From: Ctena decussata
Lineage: Eukaryota; Mollusca; Bivalvia; Lucinida; Lucinidae
Assembly: GCA_963989385.1 (NCBI GenBank)
Contig: OZ022500.1
Coordinates: 117,531,842 to 117,595,841 of the forward strand
Direction: 5' to 3'
DNA: 64,000 nt
Part shown: piece by piece, positions 10,712 to 24,600 of the stretch
How positions within the stretch are numbered: the stretch's first letter is position 1
Layout of the letters: each line of letters starts with the position of its first letter
The notes under the pieces: model-generated
Told to the model about the DNA's origin: nothing
Seen by the model: only the letters and a program-made list of their open reading frames with translations
The model's database searches: none
Program-made: the position numbers and the translations under genes

Positions 10712-13471
10712 TCTTATGGACTCATAGATTCAATGTTTCCAGATACGTTAAGTGCCCTTTTTGCATGTTGCGGCTCATATGATGCTGTTATACAATAGAA
10801 GATGATATTTTCTTAGGCTCCTATTCTCCCTCTGCGATCCTATATTTTTCAGTAAAATAGCGGACGAATATGGAGCTATTAGATGGTTCACTTTTAGACA
10901 TTAGTCATAAAGGTTTGTGCCTGTAAAATCCTAAGGACCCATTTATGGTGTTTGTGAGCAGCAAAGACTCTGATCAGACTGCAAAGATGCAGACTGGTCT
11001 GAACCTTTGCTCTTCGCATTTTCCATAAGCACCATGTTGCGTGTCACGGCTTATAACAGCGCCTTGCACAGGTCGAGGCTCAAGCAAGCTAAATGGAGAC
11101 GTTTAGTGATGGAGTTGCAAAAGTCTATACTCAGCCGAGGAACCCAGTGCGTGATCAGTGGTCCTCATCCCTGCCCGCACCCGTATTTATAAGAGGCAGT
11201 CAAAATCACTGAGACAGACGTAGACATAGATACAGGTTCGTTATTTGGAAACCATTCAGTTTTTGCCTGCCCATCTATATAAAGATGCAGGCATGTACAG
11301 GGATCTCACATCATGTATAATGGATTCTCGGCTTAACAACTACTTCGTCTACTAAAAGTTGAAGATTTCCAGAAATAATCAAGTTTACATTATTCATTTT
11401 TTTTTTCGTTTAATGATTCCAAAAGAAAAACAATACCCGTTTTATACCGTAGTCTTTCGAAAACACTAAGCCGCATTACTCCATTGCCAGACCCGTGTTA
11501 TCCCGCAGCGCCCATTGAGGTATATTCGCAATTTATGTATGATTCTGGTCGGCTCAGCGTAGAGATTCTAGCTACATGTAACTGAAGATGCTGATGCATG
11601 AATAACATGCAAAAAATAGAATTGTCAAGAATACTGACTAAAAAGACTTGTTTGAAGGTAAAGTGGTGAGTTTGATTGTGGCAGCATATTTATAAAAAAA
11701 ATAGTGTAAGTTTTGCCAAACAAGAACATCGTTAGCATATGAAAGATGTATTGGTTGAAATTAAGAAGTGTTAGATAAAACTTACATCTTAATTTGTCTG
11801 TGAAATCTAACATTTTCTGAAAAGTCACCTGTAAATAATCAACGTGCTACGCCGTGTTTCTCCGTGCTATACGATTAACGAATACAATGGCCCGTGCTAC
11901 ACGCGTTTCCACGTAGCCAGTCTGTACTGGTTGAATACTATTAAAGCTAATAATAGTATTATGAGAGTGTCAAGGGTTGTAGTCCCCCGGAAAGGCAATG
12001 ATGTTGACATGAGGGTAGCTCCGGGAAATTGTTTACCTTTTGCCTCCCACAATGTCCCAGGTAGAGAATTTTACCGATCTTTTTTGTGCGCGTTTGTTTT
12101 GTTTCCTTATACAAAATGGCCGAATCTGAGACACAATGAATACGTAATTGCGAGTGCAGAGCGCAAATGGCCACCACTGGTACGCGGCCACCACTGGTCG
12201 CACGCCAGTACCAATCTTATGCAATTAAATTTTAACACGATCGTTATTTTGCCCGATATAGACAAAAAAGAAAGTTGGCATGATAACTTTCACGTTAGAT
12301 CCGGCCTGGCGTGCATGTGCAAATGACGTAGCCTAACTTGCTTTAAATGGCCGGTGACTAGTGCCTTGTATCTTCGTATTTTTAACTGTTTTTAATTCTA
12401 ACTAAATTTAATTGCAACATGAGAACAGCTTGCCAATTTTAAATGGTTTGCGCAGAGGCACAGCCTGATTTGATCACACATGTTTAAAATATTTCGATCA
12501 GAAATTCGGATCAGTTCGGTTTGTGCAGAAACATGTTTGGTTATACAAACATATACTAAAATTGACAAAAAACAAAAATTATTAAGTGATCATAGACTCA
12601 GACCAGTGTTTCGCAAGTGCATAAGCTGGTCTGAGTTAGTTTGCATATTGATCAATCTATATTGTTTAAACTAAAATATATATTGTAAGTCATGCCCGAA
12701 ACCGTCAATAACTAATTCCATAAATTGAATGTTGCAGCTTTATATTTCTTGGCATTTTTCTTTGGTTGTTTCATGATGAGTTCATTTCAAACTTAAATGA
12801 GATGACAATTATCATAACTGATAGGAGGTAATATCGGATTTTATGATCGATAATCGATTAATGCACGCGTGATAAACATGTTACTTATACTGTATACATA
12901 GCGTATTATCAACGTATTCCGATCAGCTTGCGCAAACTGTTCAGACACTGTTTGATCTTATCATTTTGCACATATCAGAGGCTGATAACATTGCGCAGAT
13001 GCACAGGCCTATTATCGTAAGTACTCATTTTAGCAGAAATACCAAAAATAGCACAAAATTTTTATCTTTAAATAATCCTTTCTAGCTTCACTTAAAACAG
13101 TCATATATTAAAGGGACGAAGTTTCATTATGGACAGAAATATTACCAATAAAGTGAAACATAAAAAAACAATATTTCTATAGCCTTGCAAGAAAAATGTT
13201 TCATAGCATTTTTTCCTTAGCTATGCGTACTATGCTATAGTAAGGTTCCTTACACAACGTTACGAGGAAAAATCTTCATCATTATTTAGTTTCTTACAGT
13301 CAACAGTTTTTCGACAATACTGTAATATCTAAAGAGGGCAATTATGATACATGTCTCCTAATAATAAATGAGCAAATTTACAAGTTAGCTAGTCAATAAA
13401 AATCTTCTAAGATCCTACCCTGTGACAGACAAAACATATTTCGGTTTCTTTGATAAATACGCACCACCACA

Positions 13472-13735
13472 GTAGTATATAAGATATCTCATTTAATATA
13501 GATATCTGATACATCATTTTAGAAACTTTAAAAATTGTATATAACTATATAAGATGTCTTATTTCTCAAAACATATCTGCTGTATATGATATCTTATTTT
13601 ACTTTCAAGTTATCTTATATTTAACTTTTAAGTTATATTATATGTTAAATAAGACATCTAATATAGTATATAAGATATCTCATTTAATATAGATATCTGA
13701 TACATCATTTTAGATACTTAAAAAAATTGTAGGTA
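13472..13735 (+). repeat. AT-rich direct repeat, two copies
   Basis: A block of about 65 bases containing ATAAGATATCTCATTTAAT and GATATCTGATACATCATTTT occurs at about 13475-13535 and again at 13660-13725. ATATCTTAT-type motifs in both orientations lie between the copies. Confidence 0.6.
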
Positions 13736-14739
13736 AGTCTGATTTTTTTCTGATCAGTTTAGGAAAATTATCGTATGGGATATGATATAAATGAAATGCT
13801 ACAGTTGGCGTGTTTAGTGATTAACCCAATTATGGTTAAAAAGTTTGCTTCTCTCTTTAATTGCACGCCGGTTGGTCAGGCATCAGACTCAATGAAGGGC
13901 CCGACATAAAGCTGCTTAATTCAGTTGGTTGGGGCCGGAGTTTGCCTTGTCTGTTGCTTGGTTATTGGGGTTCAACTCATAGTTTTCTTTTGCTCCGTAT
14001 TTCAGTGGTGTTGTCTGACTTCCCAAGAGTCTCCTGGTGTCGCAATACATTCTTTCCGTTGAGTCCCCATCTCTGATTCATCTCAGGCCTTATCCGTGAT
14101 TTGTTTGTTTCCGGTGATGATTCATTGGTGAGTTAGGAAACCTTCATGCGGACCAAAGAGCTAACTTAATGTTTCAAACCACTGCAGAAGCAGAGGGCGA
14201 GGTTTGGTCCAGTAAAACTAGTTTAAGCCCCAAGTAATCTTGTGCTGACCGTTCCAAGGCGGTACTTCTGTTGCTGTTCCTTGATATTATATTGTGGTGT
14301 GTCCGCTTGTCTATGGTCTCTGGCGGTTTGGTCACCTGTATTGCTGCCCAATCTGCCTTCTGTTTTGTTTTGTTTTGCAATTAAAATAAAAAAAAATAAG
14401 TAAAAATAGATGTTGATGCTGTTATTGGGGTAGCTGAATGACCATCTGTTTGGGAAAGAGCTGCTCATTCGGTTTACTGTGTGTGTCTTTCGTAAACATG
14501 TGTCAGTTTCGGTGTGTATGTGCTTCTTTCACTACTGGTTTTGAGAGCGGAATGTGGGATTTGATTGTAATATTCCTGATCATTGCCTATCTTTTTACTT
14601 TATTATATCAGATCTCTTATGTATCTTATCATAGGTCTCTTAAACAGGATAAATAGTAAAATGGATTGCCATAAAAACAAAGCAAGTACATAATTACTCT
14701 TATTTCAGCTTTGAGAGCTACACAAATTACTAAGGAAGA

Positions 14740-15260
14740 CGCTCTGACGCTGCCCTTATATATGTCCACGTTATCATGACACACAAGACTAAAACGCTTG
14801 AACTATTCAAATTCGGCTGACTTCGCCGTATCGATGCCATCGTACTACACTTCTATGGCTACACGCCGGTATAACGAGAGCTTTACGAAGTCGTGTTGCA
14901 TTCCGAAGACAATCGGGCTGCTTTTGTTTCCTTCGTAATGTCTTCGTGGGGCGAAAAATGCCCGATGGCACCGATGATCACACGAAGTAAAGACGAAGAT
15001 GACATGATTAGACAAGATGCCCTCACGATGGCCTTACGAAGGCAAAATGGACACACGAAGTCAACACAAAAATGAGCCTTCGCAATGTCATTCGGCAATT
15101 TTTTTTGCATGCCAAAGATTTTGCCACCGCTCACGAAGTTGCTGCCGAAGCAAGAGAAAATCATTCGGCGGTCATACGATGGTTTTAGATGCTCTCACGA
15201 ATGACCCGATGTTATTACGATCAGAGCCGAATTTGAACATTTCCATTATCGTATGGCGAT
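14740..15260. repeat. CGAAG/TTACGA motif-rich block
   Basis: Short motifs of the type CGAAG, ACGAAG, TTCGGC and TTACGA recur irregularly over about 500 bases in both orientations without a fixed period. Open frames here are short and match nothing I know. Possibly the decayed remnant of an element with subterminal binding motifs. Confidence 0.4.
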
Positions 15261-15502
15261 CAGGTGTCATTATCGGGACAGTGTGATGCCTGCATAATCG
15301 ATTGCATGGCATCTTTCAAGCAGTATTTCTCCGAATCTCTTGTTCAGTTATAACACTCTATCCCACAGTCACCTGCTAACTATGAAAGACAGATTTACTC
15401 CGTGGTTAGAATAAAATAAAGCAAACAGTATTTGAAAATGTCATCGATGTATGTATTTACAGAGATACCGCAGCTTCCTAACTACTGAAAGTGAAAGACC
15501 CA

Positions 15503-15600
15503 CCTCCGTAGCCGAGTGGCTTAGGTCGTTTACTTCAAGCCACTGTAACCTCTAACTGATTGAGGGTCGTGGAATCGAGCTCTAGATACCGACCATGTTT
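15503..15600 (+). mobile_element. tRNA(Ser/Leu)-like SINE head, degenerate
   Basis: CCGTAGCCGAGTGGC matches a class II tRNA 5' region and A box. A long variable arm follows, then GTGGAATCGAGCTC as a degenerate B box. The spacing fits a Ser- or Leu-type tRNA-derived SINE head. It is not a functional tRNA, since the B box is off consensus and no acceptor pairing is seen. It lies at the inner edge of the right satellite arm. Confidence 0.5.
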
Positions 15601-15699
15601 CTTTATGTGAAAAAAGTAGGCAGTTGCTTACGGGGGATGAGAGATTGGGACTGGTTCTTCCCAGTAACGAATTTATATCCCCCGCTTTCAGGACTTTTT

Positions 15700-18600
15700 A
15701 AGCTTAAAACCCCTCTCAAATTGAATTGGCCACTGACTCCACGTTGCCAGTTGCCAATTCATTACAACTTCGGAATAGGCATTTGGTTACAGTTTGCCAG
15801 TTGCCTATTTAGATTTTGGCATTTGGCTGTCAGCTTCCAGTAACTGTTCCCTATCAATATTTTCTAGTCTGAAGCCCTCTCACTCAGAAATGCCAGCTGG
15901 CTGCCAGTTGCCATTTCACCAGGATTGACGAATCGACAACTAGCTGCTGTTTGCCGGTTGCCCATTTGAATAATTGTCTCTTTAACTGCCTCAATTTGAA
16001 TTCGCATCTGACTGACAAATGCCAGTGCCAATTCACATTAATTTGCGAATCGGTATCTTGCTGCCATTTACAAGTTTTCTATTCACCCACTAAGCTCTAG
16101 TTGGCATCTGGCTGCCCTTTAACAGTTGCCACTTCGCATGGACCGCGAATTTGCATCGTGCTGCATTTCGCCGGTTGCCTATTCACCTGTTATTCTCTAT
16201 AACTGCATCAAAACTGCCCGAAAACGAATTGGCTGCCAGTTGCCAGTTCATAAGAATTAGCGAATTGGCATCTGGCTACTGTTTGCCGGTTTCGTAAGTA
16301 GCTTTAATCGTCTTAAACCCTCACACATCGAATTGGCAACTGGCTGCCAGTGGCCATTTGCCAATTCACAAGAATTTGCGAATTGGCATCGGAATGTCGT
16401 TTGCCGTTTTCCTAGATAGATTTAGTCGTATCAAACCCTCTCGAATCGAATTGGCATCCGGTTGCCAGTTGCCAGTTACCAATTCATAAAATTTTTCGAA
16501 TTGGCATCTGGCTGCCGTTTGCTGGTTTCCTTAGTAGCTTTAGTCGTCTTAAACGCTCTCAAATCGAACTGGCATCTGGCTACCAGTTGCATCCCGCTAA
16601 TTCGCGAGAATTAACGAACTGGTATCTGGTTGCCGTTTGACGGTTTTTTACTTGGCTTTAATCGTCATAACCCCAATCGAATCGAATTGGCATCTGGCTG
16701 CCAGTTGCCAGTTGCCAGTTCATAAGAAATACCGAATTGGCATCTGGCTGCCATTTGCAGGTTTCCTAAGTAGCTTTAATCGACTTAAACCCTCTCAAAT
16801 CGAACTGGCATCTGGCTGCCAGTTGCCAGTAGCCAATTCACAAGAATTAGCCAAATGGCATCTGGCTGCCTTTTGCCTGTTCTTTACTTGGCTTTAATCA
16901 TCTTAAACCCTCTGAAATCAAATTGGCATCTGACTGCTAGTTGCCATTTGCCAGTTCATACGAATTAGCGAATTGGCATCCGGCTGCCAGTTGCCAGTTA
17001 CCAATTAATAAAAAATTTCAAATTGGCATCTGGCTGCCGTTTGCTGGTTTCCTTAGTAGCTTTAATCGTTTTAAACGCTCTCAAATCGAACTGGCATCTG
17101 GCTACCAGTTGCCACTTGCCGATTCGCGGGAATTAACGAACTGGTATCTGGCTGCCGTTTGCCGATTTTTTACTTGGCTTTAATTGGCTTAAAGCCTATC
17201 GAATCGAATTGGCATCTGGCTGCCAGTTGCCAGTTCATAAGAATTAGCGATCTGGAATATGGCTGCCGTTTGGCGGTTCTCAGTAGCTTTAATCGTCTTT
17301 AACCCTCTCAAATCGAACTGGCATCTGGCTAACAGTTGCCACTTGCCAATACGCGAGAATTGTTGAACTGGTATCTGGTTGCCGTTTGACGGTTTTTTTA
17401 CTTGGCTTTGATCGTCATAACCCCAATCGAATCGAATTGGCATCTGGCTGCCAGTTGCCAGTTCATAAGAAATACCGAATTGGCATCTGGCTGCCATTTG
17501 CAGGTTTCCTAAGTAGCTTTAATCGTCTTAAACCCTCACACATCGAATTGGCAACTGGCTGCCAGTGGCCATTTGCCAATTCTCAAGAATTTGCGAATTG
17601 GCATCGGAATGTCGTTTGCCGTTTTCCTAGATAGATTTAGTCGTATCAAATTCTCTCGAATCGAATTGGCATCCGGTTGCCAGTTGCCAGTTACCAATTC
17701 ATAAAATTTTTCGAATTGGCATCTGGCTGCCGTTTGCTGGTTTCCTTAGTAGCTTTAGTCGTCTTAAACGCTCTCAAATCGAACTGGCATCTGGCTACCA
17801 GTTGCATCCCGCCAATTCGCGAGAATTAACGAACTGGTATCTGGCTGCCGTTTGCCGATTTTTTACTTGGCTTTAATTGGCTTAAAGCCTATCGAATCGA
17901 ATTGGCATCTGGCTGCCAGTTGCCAGTTCATAAGAATTAGCGAACTGGAATATGGCTGCCGTTTGCCGGTTTCTCAGTAGCATTAATCGTCTTAAACGCT
18001 CTCAAATCGAACTGGCATCTGGCTAACAGTTGCCACTTGCCAATACGCGAGAATTGTTGAACTGGTATCTGGTTGCCGTTTGACGGTTTTTTCTTGGCTT
18101 TAATCGTCATAACCCCAATCGAATCGAATTGGCATCTGGCTGCCAGTTGCCAGTTGCCTGTTCAGAAGAAATACCGAATTGGCATCTGGCTGCCATTTGC
18201 AGGTTTCCTAAGTAGCTTTAATCGACTTAAACCCTCTCAAATCGAACTGGCATCTGGCTGCCAGTTGCCAGTAGCCAATTCACAAGAATTAGCCAAATGG
18301 CATCTGGCTGCCGTTTGCCTGTTTTTTACTTGGCTTTAATCATCTTAAACCCTCTGAAATCAAATTGGCATCTGACTGCTAGTTGCCATTTGCCAGTTCA
18401 TACGAATTAGCGAATTGGCATCCGGCTGCCAGTTGCCAGTTACCAATTAATAAAAAATTTAAAATTGGCATCTGGCTGCCGTTTGCTGGTTTCCTTAGTA
18501 GCTTTAATCGTCTTAAACGCTCTCAAATCGAACTGGCATCTGGCTACCAGTTGCCACTCGCCGATTCGCGGGAATTAACGAACTGGTATCTGGCTGCCGT

Positions 18601-21600
18601 TTGCCGTTTTTTTAATTGGCTTTAATTGGCTTAAAGCCTATCGAATCGAATTGGCATCTGGCTGCCAGTTGACAGTTCATAAGAATTAGCGAACTGGAAT
18701 ATGGCTGCCGTTTGGCGGTTTCTCAGTAGCTTTAATCGTCTTTAACCCTCTCAAATCGAACTGGCATCTGGCTAACAGTTGCCAGTAGCCAACACAAGAA
18801 TTAGCGAAATGGCATCTGGCTGCCGTTTGCCGGTTTTTTACTTGGCTTTAATCATCTGAAACCCTCTGGAATCAAATTTGCATCTGACTGCTAGTTACCA
18901 GTTACCAGTTCATAAGAATTAGCGAATTGGCATCTGGCTGCTGTTCGCTGGTTTTCTACGTAGCTTTAATCATCCTAAACCCTCACAAATCGAATAGGCA
19001 ACTGGCTGCCAGTTGCCTATTCACAAGAATTTGCGAATTGGCATCGGAATGTCGTTTGCCGTTGTCCTAGATAGATTTAATCGTCTAAAACCCTCTCGAA
19101 TCGAATTGGCATCCGGCTGCCAGTTGCCAGTTACCAATTCATATAAATTTTCAAATTGGCATCTGGCTGCCGTTTGCTGGTTTCTAAGTAGCTTTAATCG
19201 TCTTAAACGCTCTCAAATTGAACTGGCATCTGACTAACAGTTGCCACTTGCCAATTCGCGAGAATTGTTGAACTGGTATCTGGTTGCCGTTTGACGGTTT
19301 TTTACTTGGCTTTAATCGTCATAAACCCAATCGAATCGAATTGGCATCTGGTTGCCAGTTGCCAGTTCATAAGAAATACCGAATTGGCATCTGGCTGCCA
19401 TTTGCAGGTTTCCTAAGTAGCTTTAATCGACTTAAACCCTCTCAAATCGAACTGGCATCTGGCTGCCAGTTGCCAGTAGCCAATTCACAAGAGTTAGCGA
19501 AATGGCATCTGGCTGCCGTTTGCCTGTTTTTTACTTGGCTTTAATCATCTTAAACCCTCTGGAATCAAATTGACATCTGACTGCTAGTTGCCAGTTGCCA
19601 GTTCATAAGAATTAGCGAATTGGCATCTGGCTGCTGTTCGCCGGTTTCCTATGTAGTTTAATCGTCCTAAACCCTCTCAAATCGAATTTGCAACTGGCTG
19701 CCAGTTGCCTATTCACAAGAATTTGCGAACTGGCATCGGAATGTCGTTTGCCGTTTTCTTAGATAGATTTAATCGTATAAAACCCTCTCGAATCGTATTG
19801 GCATCCGTCTGCCAGTTGCCAGTTACCAATTCATGAAAAATTTCAAATTGGCATCTGGTTGCCGTTTGCTGGTTTCCTGCGTAGCTTTAATCGTCTTAAA
19901 TGCTCACAAATCGGACTGGCATCTGGCTAACAGTTGCCACTTGCCAATTCGCGAGAATTCATGAACTGGTATCTGGCTGCCGTTTGACGGTTTTTTTACT
20001 TGGCTTTAATCGTCATAACCCCAATCGAATCGAATTGGCATATGGCTGCCAGTTGACAGTTGCCTGTTCATAAGAAATACCGAATTGGCATCTGGCTGCC
20101 GTTTGCAGGTTTCCTAAGTAGCTTTAATCGACTTAAACCCTCTCAAATCGAACTGGCATCTGGCTGCCAGTTGCTAGTAGCCAATTCACAAGAATTAGCG
20201 AAATGGCATCTGGCTGCCGTTTGTCTGTTTTTTACTTGGCTTTAATCATCTTAAACCCTCTGGAATCAAATTGGCACCTGACTGCTAGTTGCAAGTTACC
20301 AGTTCATAAGAATTAGCGAATTGGCATCTGGCTGCTGTTCGCCGGTTTCCTATGTAGCTTTAATCGTCCCAAACCCTCTCAAATCGAATTGGCAACTGGC
20401 TGCCAGTTGCCTATTCACAAGAATTTGCGAATTGGCATTGGAATGTCGTTTGCCGTTTTCCTAGATAGATTTAGTCGTCTAAAACCCTCTCGAATCGAAT
20501 TGGCATCCGGCTGCCAGTTGCCAGTTACCAATTCATGAAAAATTTCAAATTGGCATCTGGCTGCCGTTTGCTGGTTTCCTAAGTAGCTTTAATCGTCTTA
20601 AACGCTCTCAAATCGAACTGGCATCTGGCTAACAGTTGCCACTTGCCAATTCGCGAGAATTAATGAACTGGTATCTGGCTGCCGTTTGACGGTTTTTTAC
20701 TTGGCTTAATCGTCATAAACCCAATCGAATCGAATTGGCATCTGGCTGCCAGTTGCCAGTTCATAAGAAATACCGAATTGGCATCTGGCTGCCGTTTGCA
20801 GGTTCCCTAAGTAATTTTAATCGACTTAAACCCTCTCAAATCGAATTGGCATCTGGCTGCCAGTTGCCAGTAGCAAATTCGCGATAGTTAGCGAAATGGC
20901 ATCTGGCTGCCGTTTGTCTGTTTTTTACTTGGCTTTAATCATCTTAAACCCTCTGGAATCGAATTGGCATCTGGCTGTCAGTTGCCAGTTGCCAGTTTAT
21001 ACGAATTAGCACATTGGCATCTGGCTGCCATTTGCAGGTTACCTAAAATCACCTGAAACCCTCTCAAATCGAAATGGCAACTGGCTGCCAGTTGCCAGTG
21101 TCCAATTCACAAGAATTTGCGAATTCGCATCGAGATGTCGTTTGCCGGTTTCCTATTTAGCTTAAATCGTCTAACACCCGCTCAAATCGAATTGGCCTCT
21201 GGCTGCCAGTTGCCTGTTATAAATTCATAAAAATTTTCGAATCAGCATCTGGCTGCCGTTTGCAGGTTTCCTATGTAGCTTTACTCGTCTTAAACAGTCT
21301 CAAATCGAAACTGGCTGCCAGTTGCCAATCCATAAAAATTTATGAATTCGCATCGGGCTGCCGTTTTCCGGTTTCCTATGTAGCTTTAATGTTCTTAAAC
21401 ACTCTAAAATCCAATTGATGTCTGGCTGCCAGTTGCCAGTTGCCCATTCGTTAAAAACATTCGAATTGGCATCTGGATGTCGTTTGCCAGTTTCCTATGT
21501 AAGTCTAATCGTTTTAAACACTCTCAAATCGAATTGGCATCTGGTTGACAAGAATTTGCGAATTGGCATCTGGATGTCGTTTGCCGTTTTCCTAGATACA

Positions 21601-24600
21601 TATAGTCGTTTCAAACCATTTCGAATCGAATTGGCATCCGGCTACCAGTTGCCAGTTACCAATTCATAAAAAATTCGAATTGGCATCTGGCTGCTGTTTT
21701 CCGGTTTCCAAAGTAGCTTTAATAATCTTAAACCCTCTTAAATCGAATTGGCATTTGGCTGCCAGTTGCCAGTTGCACAGTCGCAAGAATAAGCAAACTG
21801 GCATATGGCTGCCGTTTGCCGGTTTTTGAGTTGGCTTTTATCGTCTTTAACCCTCTCAAATTGAATTGGCATCTGGCTGCCAGTTGCCAGTTCATTTGAA
21901 TTAGCGAATTGACATTTGACTGCTGTTTGACGGTTTCCTATGTTGCTTTAATCGTCTTAAACCCTCTCAAATCACATTGGCATCTGGCTACCAGTTGCCA
22001 GTTGCCAATTCACAAGAATTTGCGAACTGGCATCTGAATGTCGTTTGCCGTTTTTCTAGATAGATTTAGTCGTCTCAAAACCTCTCGAATCAAATTGGCA
22101 TCCGGCTGCCAGTTGCCAGTTACCAATTCATGAAATTTTTCGATTTGGCATCTGGCTGTCGATTTCCAGTTTCCTAAGTAGCTTTAATGGTCTTAAACCC
22201 TCTAAAATCGAATTGGCATCTGGCTGCGAGTTGCCAATTCGCAACTTGCTGCCATTTGCCGGTTATTTTACTTTGCTTTAATCGTCTTAAACCCTCTTGA
22301 ATCAAATTGACATCTGACTGCCAGTTGCAAGTTTCCAGTTCAAAGAATTAGCGAATTGGCATCTTGCTGTCGTTTGCAGGTTTCCTATGTAGCTTAAATC
22401 GCCTGAAACCCTCTCAAATCGAATTGGCAACTGGCTGCCAGACTGCCTGTTTCAAATTCACAAGAATTTGAAAATTGACATATGGATGTCGTTTGCCGGT
22501 TTCCTATTTAGCCTTAATCGTCTAAAACCCGCCCAAATCGAATTGGCATCTGGCTGCCAGTTGCCAGTTGCCAATTCATTAAACTTTTCTGGCATCTGAC
22601 TGCCGTAAGCCGGTTTCCTATGTAGCTGTAATGGTCTTAAACGCTCTCAAATCGAAATGGCATCTGGCTGCCAGTTGCCAGTTCATAAAAAATTTCAAAT
22701 TGGCATCTGTATGTCGTTTGCCGGTTTTCTATGAAGCTTTAATCGTCTTAAACACTTTCAAATCGAATTGACATTTGGCTGCTAGTTGCCAGTTGCCAAT
22801 TCATAGAAATTTTCGAATTGGCATCTGGCTGCATTTTGCCGGTTTCCTATGTAGCTTTGATCGTCTTAAACCCTCACTAATCGAATTAGCATCTAGCTGC
22901 CTGTGGCTAAATGCCGTTTCACAAGAATTAGCGAACTGGCATCTGGTTGCCTTCTGCCGGATACCTATTTAGCTTTAATCAACTTAAACCCTCTAAAACC
23001 GAATTGGCATCTGGGTGCCAGTTGTCATTTCACAAGAATTAGCAAATTGGCATCTGGTTGCCTTTAGCCCGTTTCCTGAAACTTTTATCGTCTTAAGCCC
23101 TCTGAAATCAAATTGGCATCTGGCTGCCAGTTGCCACTTGCCAATTCACAAGAATAGCGAATCAGCATGTGGCTGCCGTGTCCCGGTTTCCTATTTAGGT
23201 TTAATCGTCTTAAATCCGCTCAAATTGAATTGGTATCTGATTGCCAGTTTCAATTCACAAGAATTTGCGAATTGGCATCTGTCTGCCTTTTGCCGATGTC
23301 TATTTAGCTTTGATCGTCTTAAGCCCTCCCAAATAGAATTATCATCTGTCTGCCAGTTGCCAGGTGCAAATACATAATAATTAGCGAATTGGCATCTGGC
23401 TGCCGTTTGCCGGTTTCCTATGTAGCTTTAATCGTCTTAAATTCTCGAAAATCGAATCGGCATCTGGCTGCCAGTTGCCAGTTGCCAATTCGGAAAAATT
23501 AGCGAATTCGCATCAGGATGTCGTTTGCTTGTTTCCTATTTAGCTTTAATCGTCTTAAACCATCTCGAATCGAATTGGCTTCTGGCTGCCAGTTGCCAGT
23601 TGCCAGTTCACAAGAATTAGCGAATTGGCATCTGGCTGCCGTTTGCAGGTTTTTTCTATGTAGCTTAAATCGTCTGAAACCCTCTCAGATCGAATTGGCA
23701 ACTGGCTGCCAGTTGCCAGTTTCCAATTCATAAACCTTTTCAAATCGCAATCTTGCTGCCGTTTGCCGGTTTTCTATGTAGCTTCAATTTTCTTAACCCC
23801 TCTGGAATCGAATTGGCATCTGGCTTCCAGTTGCCAGTTGCCAATTCGCAAGAATTAGTGATTTGGCATCTGGCTGCCGTTTACCGGTTTCCTTCATGAC
23901 TTTAATCGTCTTAAACACTCATGAATCGAATTGGCATCTGGCTGCCAGTTGCCAGTTTCCAGTTCAGAAGAACTAGCGAATTGTCATCTGGCTGTCGTTT
24001 GTCGGTTTCCTATGTAGATTTAATCGTCTTAAACCCTCTCAAATCCAATTGGCATCTGGCTGCCAGTTGCCAGTTGCCAATTCGCAAGAATTTGCGAATT
24101 GGCATCTGGCTGCCGTTTGCCGGTTTACTATTTAGCTTAAATCGGCTTAAATCCTCTCAAATCGAATTGGCACTTGGCTGCCGTTTGCCAGTTGCCAGTT
24201 CACAAGAATTAGCGAATTGGCATCTGGCTGCCGTTTGCAGGTTTCCTGTGTAGCTTAAATCGTCTGAAACCCTCTCAGATCGAATTGGCAACTGGCTGCC
24301 AGTTGCCAGTTTCCAATTCATAAACCTTTTCGAATCGCCATCTTGCTGCCGTTTGCCGGTTTCCTATGTAGCTTCAATTTTCTTAACCCCTCTGGAATCG
24401 AATTGGCATCTGGCTTCCAGTTGCCAGTTGCCAATTCGCATGAATTAGTGATTTGGCATCTGGCTGCCGTTTACCGGTTTCCTTCATGACTTTAATCGTC
24501 TTAAAAACTCATGAATCGAATTGGCATCTGGCTGCCAGTTGCCAGTTTCCAGTTCAGAAAACTAGCGAATTGTCATCTGGCTGTCGTTTGTCGGTTTCCT

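Larger units (their letters stand above)
10433..15699. other. Non-satellite centre (loop) of the giant foldback
   Basis: This 5.3-kb stretch separates the inverted satellite arms. It holds a 232-bp MITE (10480-10711), a fragment resembling the GAGCCGCGACACG hairpin family (near 10970-11020), an AT-rich direct repeat (13472-13735), a CGAAG-rich block (14740-15260) and a tRNA-like SINE head (15503-15600). The longest open frame (11844-12326, 160 codons) has no features I recognise. I found no transposase motif. The stretches 10712-13470 and 13740-14740 show nothing identifiable. Confidence 0.7.

Noticed and set aside
11844..12326. 160-codon ORF in the foldback centre as a transposase
   Set aside because: No DDE/D spacing, zinc motif or low-complexity signature that I recognise, and nothing to distinguish it from chance.
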